Positions 1-9,600 of a stretch of DNA of 53,168 nt are shown here, one piece after another (position 1 is the stretch's first letter; the number at the start of each line of letters is the position of its first letter). This DNA is from Planctomycetales bacterium 71-10. Its GTDB lineage: Bacteria; Planctomycetota; Planctomycetia; Isosphaerales; Isosphaeraceae. A model generated the notes under the pieces. It searched no databases. It saw only the letters and a list, made by a program, of their open reading frames with translations, and was not told the DNA's origin. The translations under genes and the position numbers were made by a program. The stretch is taken from positions 1-53,168 of the forward strand of contig MKTT01000013.1 in the NCBI GenBank assembly GCA_001898385.1, in the 5' to 3' direction.

Positions 1-1614
1 CGGGCCGAGTGCCGCGTGGAGACGGTCAAGTCGGGGCCGCATCGGGTCGTCTACCGCGTGCGGCTCCCGGCCGGGGCGATCTACGTCAAGCACTACCTGA
101 TCCCCGACCGCCGCGCGAAGTATCGCCAGTGGTTCCGGCGCGGCAAGGGCCGCAACGAGGGGAGGCGGTCGCAGGCCCTGGCGTCGATCGGCGTGCCGAC
201 CATCACGCCCATCGCCCTGGGCGAGCGCCGCCGCCGCGGGTTCCTCTACGACAACTTCCTCATCACCCGCGAGATCCCCGACGCCGCCCCGTTGGACGCC
301 TTCGTCGAGAACGAGCTGCCGAACTTCGACGAGCCGAGGCGGTCGCGGCTGCGGCGACGGCTGGCCGACCGGCTGGGGGTCTTGACGGCGCGGCTGCACA
401 ACGCGGGGCTCCAGCACATCGACTTCCACCCGGGGAACATCCTCGTCCGCCTCGGCCCCGACGACGAGCCGACGCTGACGATGATCGACCTGGACGCCCT
501 GCGCTCGGCCCGCCGGCTCACCTGGGCCAAGGCCCGGGACAACCTGGCGCTGCTGGACCATTACTTCTGGACCCGCAGCGGGCGCGTCGACCGCCGCCGG
601 TTCCTCAAGGCGTACCTGGCCGCCCGCGACGGCGCGCCCGAGTCGGCGCGGGAGTTCGCCCTGGGCGTCGAGGCGGCCACCCGCCGCTGGGCCGAGCGGC
701 TCTGGCGGCGTTGGGGCCGGCGCTGCCGGTCGACCAACAAGTATTTCCGCGTCTTCAAGTCGAACAACGCCCTCTGCATCGCCTCGCGCGACCTGGACCC
801 GGCCGAGGTCGCCCCGCTGCTGTTCGACCCCGATTCGGCGTTCGAGGCCCCCGGCGTGCGGCCCATCAAGGACTCGCGGACGACCCGGCTGGTCGAGACG
901 ACGATGGTCGTCGACGGCCGGCCGACGCCCGTGGTCTTCAAGCGGTTCAACCGCAAGAAGTGGATCGACCCGGTCCTGGCCATCTTCCGCCCCTCGCGCG
1001 CCTGGCGGTCGTGGCAGGCGGGCCAGCACCTCTCCGCGCGGGGGGTGCCGACGCCGAAGAACCTGGCGTTCGTCGCGCGCCGCCGCAAGCCCTGGTTCTC
1101 GCCGTTCCAGGGGGTGTTGCCGCACGAGACGTACCTGATCACCGTCAAGGAGCCCGGCGCGACGACGCTCTCGGAGCACGTCTTCCGGGGGCTGCCGGCG
1201 CTGGGCCCGGGGGAGTTGAAGGCGGAGGTGGAGCGGCTGACGGCCGCGCTGGCCGGGCTGGTGCGGCTGATGCACGACCGCTCGCTGTCGCACCGGGACC
1301 TCAAGGCGTCGAACATCCTGGTCCGCCGCGAGGCCCCGCCGGGCGAGCCCCTCCTGACGCTCATCGACCTGGTCGGCGTGCGGCTGAAGGATCCGCTGCC
1401 GATGCACCGCCGGGTCCAGAACCTGGCGCGGCTGAGCGTCAGCCTGGCCGACGCCCCGGGTCGCACCCGGGCGGCCTCGCTCCGCTTCCTCCGGGCCTAC
1501 CTCCCCCATCGGCTCGCCCGCGCCGACGAGTGGAAGGCCCTCTGGCGGGCGATCGAGGCGGCCTCGCACACCAAGAAGGCCCGCAACGAGCGCCGGGGAC
1601 GCCCCCTTTCCTGA
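1..1614 (+). CDS. Tandem lipopolysaccharide-kinase-like protein (5' partial)
   Basis: This is a protein with two consecutive kinase-like modules of the Kdo/WaaP (lipopolysaccharide core kinase) type. The first carries HIDFHPGN at about residues 139-146 of the visible fragment, followed by MIDLDA. The second carries HRDLKASN at about 431-438, followed by LIDLVG. These are the catalytic-loop and metal-binding Asp motifs of the protein-kinase fold. The frame is open to the first base of the window (codons R-A-E-C-R-V), so the GTG at 16 is probably internal and the true start lies upstream. In known WaaP proteins the domain phosphorylates lipid A-core heptose; here the substrate is unknown. The second module reads LVG where the first reads LDA after the Asp. 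The stop is followed 25 bases later by the next gene on the same strand. Confidence 0.75.
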   Translation, partial: RAECRVETVKSGPHRVVYRVRLPAGAIYVKHYLIPDRRAKYRQWFRRGKGRNEGRRSQALASIGVPTITPIALGERRRRGFLYDNFLITREIPDAAPLDAFVENELPNFDEPRRSRLRRRLADRLGVLTARLHNAGLQHIDFHPGNILVRLGPDDEPTLTMIDLDALRSARRLTWAKARDNLALLDHYFWTRSGRVDRRRFLKAYLAARDGAPESAREFALGVEAATRRWAERLWRRWGRRCRSTNKYFRVFKSNNALCIASRDLDPAEVAPLLFDPDSAFEAPGVRPIKDSRTTRLVETTMVVDGRPTPVVFKRFNRKKWIDPVLAIFRPSRAWRSWQAGQHLSARGVPTPKNLAFVARRRKPWFSPFQGVLPHETYLITVKEPGATTLSEHVFRGLPALGPGELKAEVERLTAALAGLVRLMHDRSLSHRDLKASNILVRREAPPGEPLLTLIDLVGVRLKDPLPMHRRVQNLARLSVSLADAPGRTRAASLRFLRAYLPHRLARADEWKALWRAIEAASHTKKARNERRGRPLS

Positions 1615-1639
1615 TCGACGCCCCGAGGAGGGATCGGAC

Positions 1640-2584
1640 GTGAACAGCCCTCGCACCCGCCGCCGGCCGGCCCTGCGCCTCGCGCTGCTGGCGGGGCTCG
1701 CCGCCTCCCTCGGCTGCTCGACCGTCGCCAAGCGGGGCCCAGCCCTGCTGCCGACCGCCCACCAGGTCAAGACGGGCCCGTTCGTCGTCTACTCCAACGC
1801 CCCCCTCAAGGCCGACGCCCCCCCCGTCCGGGCCCTCGACCGCCTGCGCGCCGACCTCGCCGCGCGGCTCGACCCGGGCGTCGACGCCGACCCGGGGCCG
1901 GTGGAGGTCTACGTCCTGGACGACCGCAACGCCTTCCTCCACCTGCTGCGGTTCTACTTCCCCGAACTCCCCCCGCGCCGGGCCTTCTTCCTGGCCCAGG
2001 ACGACCAGCGGATCGTCTACACGTTCAACGGCCCGATGCTGGACGAGGACCTCCGCCACGAGGCCGCCCACGCGCTGCTGCGCGGCCGGTTCGGCGACAT
2101 CCCGCTCTGGCTGGACGAGGGGCTGGCCGAATACTTCGAAGCCGGCCCCGACGACCTCCAGGACCGCGACGACCGCCTGGCCCGGCTCGCCGCCGACGCC
2201 AAGGCCGGATGGAAGCCCGACCTCCGACGCCTGGAGACGCTGGACGAGGTCCACCAGATGGCCCCGCGCGACTATCGCGAGTCGTGGGCCTGGGTCGACC
2301 TCCTCCTCTCGGATCCGAAGGGGGGCAAGCCCCTCCTCCTGGCCCATCTCCAGGAGCACGACGGCCGCACCGCGCTGACCACGACGCTCGCCGACCGCGG
2401 GACCGACGGCGGCACGCTCCTGGCGCACCTCGGCGCCGACCCGGCGCGGGTGGTCGCCCAGAAGCCGGCCGCGGACGGCCCGCATCCCGCCCGCGTCTTC
2501 CGCCTCCAGGACCGCCCCGCCGCCGCCGAGCCCTCCCGCCCGCCGGGCCTCCTGCGCCGCCTCGGGGCGCTCCTGGGGCTGTGA
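1640..2584 (+). CDS. Lipoprotein gluzincin-type metallopeptidase (DUF1570-like)
   Basis: The product is 314 residues, from a GTG start. It has an N-terminal signal with a lipobox ending at Cys26 (ASLGC), predicting a lipid-anchored envelope protein. The zinc motif HEAAH is at residues 140-144, and a downstream glutamate in WLDEGLAEYFE (about Glu160) fits the third ligand of a gluzincin such as the DUF1570 or peptidase-MA-like families common in planctomycetes. The substrate cannot be read from the sequence. It starts 25 bases after the kinase-like gene and could share its transcript. It ends 13 bases before the convergent pterin dehydratase gene. Confidence 0.7.
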   Translation: MNSPRTRRRPALRLALLAGLAASLGCSTVAKRGPALLPTAHQVKTGPFVVYSNAPLKADAPPVRALDRLRADLAARLDPGVDADPGPVEVYVLDDRNAFLHLLRFYFPELPPRRAFFLAQDDQRIVYTFNGPMLDEDLRHEAAHALLRGRFGDIPLWLDEGLAEYFEAGPDDLQDRDDRLARLAADAKAGWKPDLRRLETLDEVHQMAPRDYRESWAWVDLLLSDPKGGKPLLLAHLQEHDGRTALTTTLADRGTDGGTLLAHLGADPARVVAQKPAADGPHPARVFRLQDRPAAAEPSRPPGLLRRLGALLGL

Positions 2585-2597
2585 CCGGGGCGACGGC

Positions 2598-2966
2598 TCA
2601 GCCCTTCTTCTTCGTCTCGATGGGGACCTCGTCGATCTTGGCGGCGAGGATGAAGTCGTTCTCGGAGAGGCCGCCGATCGCGTGGGTGGTGATCTCGACG
2701 GCGACGTTGCGGTAGCCGGTCAGGGACAGGTCGGGGTGATGGCCCTCGGCCTCCGCCAGCTCGCCGACCTTGTCGAAGAAGCGCAGGCCGGCGACGAAGT
2801 TCTTGGCGGTCCACTCGCGCCGGATCCGCTTGCCGTCCGACGACAGCGACCACCCGGCGACGGCCTTCAACAGCTCCTCGACCTCCTCGCGCGCCAGCGG
2901 CGGGACGCCCCCCTCGCACGGGACGCACTTCCTGGAGGTCAGTTCGGCGACGGTCGGGGTGCTCAT
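2598..2966 (-). CDS. phhB: 4a-hydroxytetrahydrobiopterin dehydratase (pterin carbinolamine dehydratase)
   Basis: This 122-residue protein matches the usual length of the PCD/DCoH family. The family signature is clear: GHHPDLSLTGYRNVAVEI followed by TTHAIGGLSENDF, which supplies the pterin-binding histidines and the conserved Thr-His. The enzyme dehydrates 4a-hydroxytetrahydropterin and so recycles the cofactor of aromatic amino acid hydroxylases; some homologues act in molybdopterin metabolism instead. The ATG at 2966 gives the normal N-terminus. The open frame extends further upstream but lacks family similarity there. No phenylalanine hydroxylase is seen nearby. Confidence 0.9.
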   Translation of the reverse strand: MSTPTVAELTSRKCVPCEGGVPPLAREEVEELLKAVAGWSLSSDGKRIRREWTAKNFVAGLRFFDKVGELAEAEGHHPDLSLTGYRNVAVEITTHAIGGLSENDFILAAKIDEVPIETKKKG

Positions 2967-3112
2967 GGCCCGGCTCCAGATGGGGAAGGATCGAAGCGAC
3001 CGGTTTTCCAAGGCATGCGAAGCCCGCGCCGCCGGGTCGTCGATCGCCGGATTCTTCCTTGAACACCCGCTTTCCGACCCCGCCGAAGATCCGCGGGAAT
3101 TCCGCCGAACCC

Positions 3113-3140
3113 TTGACGGTCGGCCGTCGTCGACTATGAT
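3113..3140 (+). promoter_or_regulatory. Sigma70-type promoter of tRNA-Glu
   Basis: A -35 box TTGACG (3113-3118) and a -10 box TATGAT (3135-3140) are separated by 16 bases, just upstream of the tRNA at 3157. Position and match to consensus make this the likely tRNA promoter. Confidence 0.7.
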
Positions 3141-3156
3141 AGGTAACGTCTTCGCC

Positions 3157-3229
3157 GCCCCCATCGTCTAGCGGCCTAGGATACTTGGTTCTCAGCCAAG
3201 GGACCGGGGTTCGAGTCCCCGTGGGGGTA
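3157..3229 (+). tRNA. tRNA-Glu (anticodon CTC)
   Basis: The 73-base gene folds into a full cloverleaf. The acceptor stem GCCCCCA pairs with TGGGGGT (3222-3228) with a terminal G-U pair. The anticodon arm CTTGG-TTCTCAG-CCAAG displays CTC, decoding GAG. The T arm contains GTTCGAGTC. The discriminator is A3229, and no CCA is encoded. The start resembles other bacterial Glu tRNAs (CATCGTCTAG). A strong promoter precedes it and an intrinsic terminator follows 7 bases after its end. Confidence 0.95.
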
Positions 3230-3236
3230 CTTTCAG

Positions 3237-3271
3237 GGGAACAACGCCCAGGCGGGCGTTGTTCCCTTTTT
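3237..3271 (+). terminator. Rho-independent terminator after tRNA-Glu
   Basis: A perfect 13-bp stem (3237-3249 with 3254-3266, sequence GGGAACAACGCCC) closes a 4-base loop and is followed directly by five T residues (3267-3271). Confidence 0.92.
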
Positions 3272-3321
3272 GCGTTGGAGCCGGACGGCCGACCCTCGAC
3301 GTCGACGGAGGCTAGCCGCCC

Positions 3322-4833
3322 ATGAACGACGATTTGTCGCGCGCGTTGCAGTCCCTCGCGGGCCGACTCGTCGAGATCGCGGGGCGCGACGACGGCCTGC
3401 GCGACGACCTCCGGGCCCTCGCCTCGGCCTTGCTGGCGGCCACGGATCGGCCCGAGGACGTCTCCGAGCCGGTCGCGGCGTCGGAATCGGAGCCCGCCGA
3501 GGTCGGGCCGGTCGCGACGCCGTCGCCGACGCCGCCGGCCCCGCTCCCCGAGCTGACGCTGGGGCGGTCGCCGGCCCCCGCGCCGAAGCCCGCGGAGATC
3601 CGGATTGATCGCGGGACGTCGGACGAGGACCTGCCGGGGGTCGAGGCCCGCTGCCGGCTCAAGGCCGAAGGGATCCGCTGGGCCGTCTCGCGACGGCGCT
3701 GGATCGACGAGGGGTCGGACTTCGCCTTCGAGGTCGCCCCCAGGGACCGCGACATCCTCGACCGCGCCCGGTCCGCCGGCTGCTTCCTCTGGATGAACTC
3801 GCCCGACTTCTCCGTCCCCGACGACCCTTCGCCGCTGGAGGACGCCGCCGGCTGCTACGAGGCCGTCGCCGACGCCGTGGCCCTCGTCCGCGGCCTGCTG
3901 CCGAACGTCGAGCGCGACCGCCGCTTCTTCGAACCGGCCCTCGACCTGCTGGCCGAGGCCCAGTCCGCCCTGCGGGTGGCGATCGAGCGCGTGGACGACC
4001 GCAAGGACCCCGAGCAGTTCGCCGCCTACGACTGGCTCCGCGGCGTGGCGGCCCGCGAGCAGATCTACATCCGGCGCTTCATGCGGCTGGACGACCCGGC
4101 CTCCCCCTCGGGGCATCCCAACATCCAGGCCCGGATCGAGAAGCTGGACGCCGGCTTGCAGGAGACGCTCCGCCAGGGGAAGGCGCGGAAGTCCCTGCTC
4201 AGCAAGGCCCGCTACCACGCCCGCCGGGTCGCCGGCGACATGGGGGACGACTACGATTGGGGCAAGATCGTCGCCAGCGTCGACGCACTGATCGCCGGCG
4301 GCGAGGCCGCCAGCAACGTCGAGGTCCGCGAGATCCTCCTGCCGATCCTCGACCGCATGCCCGACCTGGAGGACCCGCCGCGGAACCTCCAGCTCGTCCT
4401 CCGCGAGATCGACCGCTACCTCGCCGCCCGCCGCACCGCCGCCGAGCCCGCCCCCCCCGAGGCCCCCACCGCCGAGGTCGTCGAGGCCGCTCGGCTCCTC
4501 GGCGGCAAGTCCGTCGTCCTGATCGGCGGCGCCCGCCGGCCCGAGGCCCATGACGCGATCCGCCGGGCCTTCAACCTGAAGGAGCTGATCTGGATCGAGA
4601 CCCGCGAGCACGAGTCCATCGACCACTTCGAACCCTCCGTCGCGCGCCCGGACGTCGCCCTGGTGATCCTGGCTATCCGCTGGTCCAGCCACGCCTTCGG
4701 CGACGTCAAGGCGTTCTGCGACCGCTACGACAAGCCCCTCCTCCGGCTCCCCCGCGGCTACAGCCCCAACCAGGTCGCCCACGAGGTCGTCGGCCAGTGC
4801 AGCGAGCGCCTGGCCCCCCTCCCCGAAGCCTGA
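3322..4833 (+). CDS. Uncharacterised protein with C-terminal DUF2325-like domain
   Basis: The product is 503 residues. Residues 1-90 are an acidic, Ala/Pro-rich low-complexity region. The middle part (about 100-370) is helical and not recognised. The last 110 residues start with [18 protein letters not shown] and contain a [19 protein letters not shown] stretch and a final [11 protein letters not shown] segment, which fits the layout of DUF2325 (a small alpha/beta domain with a conserved SH-x-VK core). DUF2325 has no settled biochemical role. The gene stands alone after the tRNA terminator; the ATG at 3322 follows GGAGG-rich sequence (3308-3312). Confidence 0.6.
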   Translation: MNDDLSRALQSLAGRLVEIAGRDDGLRDDLRALASALLAATDRPEDVSEPVAASESEPAEVGPVATPSPTPPAPLPELTLGRSPAPAPKPAEIRIDRGTSDEDLPGVEARCRLKAEGIRWAVSRRRWIDEGSDFAFEVAPRDRDILDRARSAGCFLWMNSPDFSVPDDPSPLEDAAGCYEAVADAVALVRGLLPNVERDRRFFEPALDLLAEAQSALRVAIERVDDRKDPEQFAAYDWLRGVAAREQIYIRRFMRLDDPASPSGHPNIQARIEKLDAGLQETLRQGKARKSLLSKARYHARRVAGDMGDDYDWGKIVASVDALIAGGEAASNVEVREILLPILDRMPDLEDPPRNLQLVLREIDRYLAARRTAAEPAPPEAPTAEVVEAARLLGGKSVVLIGGARRPEAHDAIRRAFNLKELIWIETREHESIDHFEPSVARPDVALVILAIRWSSHAFGDVKAFCDRYDKPLLRLPRGYSPNQVAHEVVGQCSERLAPLPEA

Positions 4834-4952
4834 TCCCGGGCGCAATCCTCGCGATCTTCGCCCCGACGACTTCCTTGGGAGCCCGGCCCGGCATACGCTA
4901 TCAACGACGCCCGCGGGAGCCCGCGGGGAGCCGACGCGAACACGGGCCGCCG

Positions 4953-5759
4953 ATGCCGACCATCTCCCTGGACGATCGCGAGTTCTACTACGAGGAGGCC
5001 GGGGAGGGGCCCGACGTCCTCGTCTTCCTCAGCGGCCTGGGGGGCGACCATCGGGCGTTCAGCCTGGCGCAGCGCCATTTCGCGAAGGCGTTCCGGACCC
5101 TGGCCCTGGACTCGCGCGACGCCGGCCGGAGCTGGCGGGCCGAAGCCCCCTACACCACCGCCGAGATGGCCGACGACGTCGCCGCCTGGCTGCGGGCCCT
5201 GGGCGTCGACCGGGCCCATGTCGTCGGCCATTCGCTGGGGGGGCTGGTGGCGCAGGAGGTCGCGCTGCGGCATCCGGGGCTGGTCCGGTCGCTGGTGCTG
5301 GCGTCGACGCACGCCGAGACCACCCCCTGGCGCAGGGCCGTGATCGAGTCGTGGATCCAGCTCCGCGAGATGGCGGGGGGCGACGCCGTCCGGTTCTCGA
5401 ACGGCACGCTGCCGCTGCTGGTCGGCCGGGCGTTCTACGAGCACCCGGAGCAGGTGCAGGGGCTGATCCGGTTCGCCGAGCGCAACCCCTGGCCGCAGGA
5501 CGTCGCCGCGTTCTCGCGCCAGGCCCGCGCCGCGGCCGACCACGAGGCCCGCGGCCGGCTGGGGGCCGTCGCCGTCCCGTGCCTGGTGCTGGTGGGCGAG
5601 GACGACCTGGTCAACCCGCCCGCCGTGGCCCGGGGGCTGGCCGACGAGATCCCCGGTGCCCGGCTGGAAGTCCTGCCGGGCGTGGGGCATATGCCGCACA
5701 TCGAGAACCGGGCCGATTTCCGCGACGCGCTGGAACGGTTCCTGCAGGCGACGGGCTGA
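4953..5759 (+). CDS. Alpha/beta hydrolase
   Basis: This 268-residue protein has the alpha/beta-hydrolase fold. The nucleophile elbow GHSLGG places the serine at residue 94, the acidic residue is in [10 protein letters not shown] (Asp217/218), and the histidine is in GVGHMPHIE (His246). The oxyanion region [11 protein letters not shown] is near residue 28. It resembles the 3-oxoadipate-enol-lactonase/haloperoxidase-like branch, but the substrate cannot be assigned. The ATG at 4953 was chosen because the protein then begins directly with the first beta strand; the frame is open further upstream. malQ starts 65 bases after it on the same strand. Confidence 0.8.
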   Translation: MPTISLDDREFYYEEAGEGPDVLVFLSGLGGDHRAFSLAQRHFAKAFRTLALDSRDAGRSWRAEAPYTTAEMADDVAAWLRALGVDRAHVVGHSLGGLVAQEVALRHPGLVRSLVLASTHAETTPWRRAVIESWIQLREMAGGDAVRFSNGTLPLLVGRAFYEHPEQVQGLIRFAERNPWPQDVAAFSRQARAAADHEARGRLGAVAVPCLVLVGEDDLVNPPAVARGLADEIPGARLEVLPGVGHMPHIENRADFRDALERFLQATG

Positions 5760-5824
5760 TCCCCCGAGGGCGGCGACGCGGGCCGCCGGGGCGAGATCGA
5801 GGCGAGGACCCACGAGGCGAGAGA

Positions 5825-7447
5825 ATGCGATACCCCAGGTCCAGCGGCATCCTCATGCACCCGACCTCGCTCCCGGGGCGGTTCGGCGTCGGCGACATCG
5901 GGCCCGGGGCCCACAAATTCGTCGAGTTCCTGGCCGCGTCCGGCCAGCGCTGGTGGCAGACGCTCCCCCTGGGGCCGACGGGCGCCGGCAACTCGCCATA
6001 CCAGTCGCACTCGTCGTTCGCCGGGAACCCGCTGCTCATCAGCCCGGAGGCGATGGTCGAGCGCGGCTGGCTGGAGGAGGCCGACCTCCCCGAGCCCGTC
6101 CCGGCGACCGACCACGTCGACTACATGGAGGTGATCCGGGCCAAGAACGCCCTGATCGCCAGGGCGTTCGCGCGGTCCTCGCCGGCCGACGTCGAGTTCC
6201 ACCGGTTCGTGGAGCGGGAGAAGCACTGGCTCCAGGACTACGCGCTATTCATGGCGATCAAGGAGGTCCGCAACGGCTCCGCCTGGTTCCAGTGGGAGCC
6301 CGAGCTGGTCTCGCGCCGGCCCGACGCGCTGGAGGCGTTCGCCCGCGAGGCCGCCGAGGCCGTCCGGTTCCACGAGTTCGTCCAGTACGTCTTCTACGAG
6401 CAGTGGCGGGCCCTGCGCGAGACCTGCGCCAGGCACGACGTCAAGCTGATCGGCGACATCCCCATCTTCGTCGCCCACGACAGCGCCGACGTCTGGGCCC
6501 GCCCCGACCTGTTCTTCCTCGACGCCGAGGGCAGGCCGACGTTCGTCGCGGGCGTGCCGCCGGACTACTTCAGTGAGACCGGCCAGCTCTGGGGGAACCC
6601 CCTCTACGACTGGGCCGCCCACGCCGCCGAGGGCTACGCCTGGTGGACGCAGCGGATCGGCGCCCTGCTGAAGCAGGTGGACCTGATCCGCATCGACCAC
6701 TTCCGCGGCTTCGAGGCGTACTGGGAGGTCCCCGGCGGGGCCGAGACCGCCGTGAACGGCCGCTGGGTGCCCGGCCCCGGACCGGCGCTGTTCCACGCGC
6801 TGAAGGGGCACTTCCCCGACCTGCCGTTCATCGCCGAGGACCTGGGGGTCATCACGCCCCCGGTCGAGGCGCTCCGGGACGAGTTCGACCTGCCCGGGAT
6901 GCGGGTGCTCCAGTTCGGGTTCTCGCCCGACCCGGAGGCGGAGAAGCACCTGCCGTACCGCCACGTCGTCAACAGCATCGCCTACACCGGCACGCACGAC
7001 AACGACACCAGCTACGGCTGGATCTCCAACCCCCACGTCGAGACCACGCAGTCGCTGGAGGAGATCGAGGAGGAGCGGCTGTTCGCCCTGCGGTTCGTGG
7101 GGACCGACGGCCAGGAGTTCGGCTGGGACCTGATCCGCCAGGCTTGGGGCTCGGTGGCGCAGGTGGCGATCGCGCCGATGCAGGACGTGCTGGGGCTGGA
7201 CAGCAAGGCCCGGATGAACGTCCCCGGCCGGGGCGAGGGGAACTGGGGCTGGCGCATGCTCCCGGGCCGGCCCACGCCGGCCGAGGCCGCCCGGCTCGCC
7301 GACCTCACCGCCCTCTACGGCCGCTGGAACGGCCCGATCCCCGAGGGCCACGACCTCCACCGCAAGGCGGGCGGCCCCGGCCTGCCGCCGGCGCTCACGC
7401 CCGAGTCCGCGTCGGGCGACGTCGACGCGGATCCCGGGGCGGCGTGA
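5825..7447 (+). CDS. malQ: 4-alpha-glucanotransferase (amylomaltase, GH77)
   Basis: The enzyme moves alpha-1,4-glucan segments between acceptors in maltodextrin and glycogen metabolism. The 540-residue product begins with the GH77 hallmark SGILMHPTSLPG and continues with GVGDIGPGA and WWQTLPLGPTG. The catalytic residues fall at Asp291 (RIDHFRG), Glu338 (IAEDLG) and Asp392 (GTHDNDT), close to Asp293, Glu340 and Asp395 of Thermus amylomaltase. It is therefore the short bacterial type without the N-terminal extension of E. coli MalQ. The last roughly 35 residues are a Pro/Ala-rich tail beyond the catalytic domain. The gene ends 15 bases from the convergent CBS gene. Confidence 0.93.
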   Translation: MRYPRSSGILMHPTSLPGRFGVGDIGPGAHKFVEFLAASGQRWWQTLPLGPTGAGNSPYQSHSSFAGNPLLISPEAMVERGWLEEADLPEPVPATDHVDYMEVIRAKNALIARAFARSSPADVEFHRFVEREKHWLQDYALFMAIKEVRNGSAWFQWEPELVSRRPDALEAFAREAAEAVRFHEFVQYVFYEQWRALRETCARHDVKLIGDIPIFVAHDSADVWARPDLFFLDAEGRPTFVAGVPPDYFSETGQLWGNPLYDWAAHAAEGYAWWTQRIGALLKQVDLIRIDHFRGFEAYWEVPGGAETAVNGRWVPGPGPALFHALKGHFPDLPFIAEDLGVITPPVEALRDEFDLPGMRVLQFGFSPDPEAEKHLPYRHVVNSIAYTGTHDNDTSYGWISNPHVETTQSLEEIEEERLFALRFVGTDGQEFGWDLIRQAWGSVAQVAIAPMQDVLGLDSKARMNVPGRGEGNWGWRMLPGRPTPAEAARLADLTALYGRWNGPIPEGHDLHRKAGGPGLPPALTPESASGDVDADPGAA

Positions 7448-7462
7448 TCGGCCGGGCGCGGG

Positions 7463-7897
7463 TCAGACGACCCCCTGAATGTAGGACAACAGATGCCGGT
7501 TCTCCGACGAGACCTTGTCGTACATCACCTTGACCACGTCGCCGACCGAGACCACGCCGACCAGCGCGCCGTCCTCGACCACGGGGACCTTGGCGATCCG
7601 GCGCTCGCTCATCAGGCCCATCACGTCGTCCACCGTGTCGTCCACGCGGCAGGTGGCCGGGTTGCACGTCATGACGTCGACGACGCGGAGCCGGCCGAAG
7701 CCGTCGCCCCGGTGGTGCATCAGCCGGATGACGTCGCGCTCGGAGATCACGCCGACCAGCCGGCCGTCGTCGACCACCGGCAGCGACCCGACGTTGTTCT
7801 GCACCAGCTTGGCCGCCGCCTCGTGCACGGTGGCCTCGGGGTCGATCGTCACCGCGCGACGGCCCTTCATGTCGAGCACTTCGCTCACGAGCATCAT
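7463..7897 (-). CDS. CBS-domain pair protein
   Basis: This 144-residue protein consists of two CBS motifs and little else. The first is TVHEAAAKLVQNNVGSLPVV followed by GRLVGVISERDVIR; the second is TVDDVMGLMSERRIAKVPVV followed by LVGVVSVGDVVK. Stand-alone CBS pairs (Bateman modules) bind adenine nucleotides and act as energy or redox sensors; the partner is unknown here. The start is the first of two ATG codons (7897), preceded by AGGAGG with a 5-base spacer. The longer frame upstream is Pro/Arg-rich and unlikely to be translated. Confidence 0.88.
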   Translation of the reverse strand: MMLVSEVLDMKGRRAVTIDPEATVHEAAAKLVQNNVGSLPVVDDGRLVGVISERDVIRLMHHRGDGFGRLRVVDVMTCNPATCRVDDTVDDVMGLMSERRIAKVPVVEDGALVGVVSVGDVVKVMYDKVSSENRHLLSYIQGVV

Positions 7898-8079
7898 GGC
7901 GACCTCCTGACGTGGAGAGGGACGGGCCCGCGAGGGGGGGCGCGACGGCCCCCCGGCCGGGCCGGGGGCGAGAGATGGGATTCGGCGCATCGTGACACGC
8001 CGATGCGAGCGATGCAATCGAAAATCGCTCGCGTTTCTTCTATGAGCGGATTTTCACGATAGAAAGCCCGGCCATCGCC

Positions 8080-9600
8080 ATGACGACCCCCAAGCCCTCC
8101 GGAACGCTCGATGCGACGCCCGCCCCCCGCCGCGGGGCCGAGGCCGCGCGGCTGGCGCTGACGCTGCTCGCCGGCCTGGTCCTGCGCTCGCTCCACCCGG
8201 GCCAGCCGATCGCCGAGAACTACGTCGGCCGCCAGGTCCCCACGGCCATGGTCGCCCGGAACCTGGAGCGCGGGTCGGGCTTCCTCCGGCCTCGGCTCGA
8301 CACCGGCCCGTTCCCGAACTACTTCCCCGTCGAGCCGCCGGTCTACCAGGCGCTCGTGGTCGGCCTGCGGCGGGCGTCGGGCCTGCCCCTGGACGCCTGC
8401 GGCCGGCTGACCTCGGCGCTGGCGGCCACGCTCGCGGCGTGGGGCGTCTACGCGATGGCGCGGCGGCGCTGGGGCGAGGGCCCGGCGCTGGCGGCGGCGA
8501 CGGCGTTCTCGATGCTGCCGATCGTCATCCGCTACGGCCGGGCGTTCCAGCCCGACGCGCTGATGATCGGCGCCTGCACGGCGGGCCTGGCCTGCTGGGA
8601 CCGCGCCGTCGCGCGGGGCGGGGGCCGGGCCCTGATGGCGGCCGGCTGGGGCCTGATGGCCGTCGGCCTGGCGGCGAAGGTCACGGCGGCCTACATCCTG
8701 GCGGTCGCGCTGCTGGCCGTCTTCCCGCGTCGCGACTGGAAGGCGGTCGCGCTGTGCGCCTCGGCGCTGCTGCCGGCCGTCGCGTGGTACGCCTGGGCGT
8801 CGCACCTGACGGCGCTGTCGGCCTCGGGGGCCTCGGCCGAGAACCGCGACATCTGGATGGGGATCCTCGGCCCGGGGGCGCTGGGCTCGGGCGAGACGTG
8901 GCGATCCATCGGGAAGTTCCTGGTCGTCCGCGCGTTCACGCCGCTGGGGTTCCTGGGGGCCCTCTGGGGCCTCCGGGGGGCGGCGACGGGGGCGCGCGTC
9001 TGGTGGGCCTGGGCCGCCCTGGCGACCGCGACGATGGCCGCGCTCGCGGCGAAGCTGCACCACGAATACTACTGGCTCTGCCTGGCGCCCGCGGCCGCGG
9101 CGGGCCTGGGCGCGGCCTGGGGCCGCCTGGACGCCCGGCGGCCGGGGCTCGCCTTCGCGTCGGCGCTCGCGTTCGCGGCGATGGCGCTCCGGCTCTCCGA
9201 CTCCACCTGGCGGACGCCCGACGAGTGGGCGACGCTGGCCGAGGCCGGCCGCGCCGTGGCCGAGGAGACGGCCCCCGACGACCTGATCGTCGCCCCCGAG
9301 GCGCTGCTCTACCAGGCCGACCGCCGGGGATGCCGGCTGGAGTACACCGCCGCCGCGGCCACGCGGGCGGCCTCGGAATGGGCGCCCCAGGCGAACCTCA
9401 TCTCCCCCCTGGAGCTGGTCGAGTTCTACGAAAGCCGGGGCGCCCGGTGGTTCGCGGACCTCGGCGTCGACCTCCTCGACGGCGACCCGGCGCGAACGGA
9501 CTTGCACCAGGACATCGGCCATCGTTACAAAATCGTGATCGACCGGCCCGACGTCTTCCTGGCCGACCTCCACCCCCGAGAGCCCGGCCATGCCGACTGA
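8080..9600 (+). CDS. GT39/ArnT-like polytopic membrane glycosyltransferase
   Basis: The 506-residue membrane protein has many hydrophobic segments. The first periplasmic loop carries EPPVYQALVVGL, and later RAFQPDALMIG follows a membrane helix; both fit the GT-C fold of ArnT/PMT-type enzymes that transfer sugars from polyprenyl-phosphate donors. A non-membrane C-terminal part (residues 375-506) follows the last helix. Donor and acceptor are unknown. The gene overlaps panB by 11 bases in another frame, so translation is probably coupled although the functions are unrelated. It is divergent from the CBS gene across a 182-bp spacer. Confidence 0.75.
   Translation: MTTPKPSGTLDATPAPRRGAEAARLALTLLAGLVLRSLHPGQPIAENYVGRQVPTAMVARNLERGSGFLRPRLDTGPFPNYFPVEPPVYQALVVGLRRASGLPLDACGRLTSALAATLAAWGVYAMARRRWGEGPALAAATAFSMLPIVIRYGRAFQPDALMIGACTAGLACWDRAVARGGGRALMAAGWGLMAVGLAAKVTAAYILAVALLAVFPRRDWKAVALCASALLPAVAWYAWASHLTALSASGASAENRDIWMGILGPGALGSGETWRSIGKFLVVRAFTPLGFLGALWGLRGAATGARVWWAWAALATATMAALAAKLHHEYYWLCLAPAAAAGLGAAWGRLDARRPGLAFASALAFAAMALRLSDSTWRTPDEWATLAEAGRAVAEETAPDDLIVAPEALLYQADRRGCRLEYTAAAATRAASEWAPQANLISPLELVEFYESRGARWFADLGVDLLDGDPARTDLHQDIGHRYKIVIDRPDVFLADLHPREPGHAD

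Noticed and set aside
2967..3164. N-terminal extension of the pterin dehydratase to 3164
   Set aside because: It would run into the tRNA-Glu promoter and the tRNA itself. The family N-terminus fits ATG 2966.
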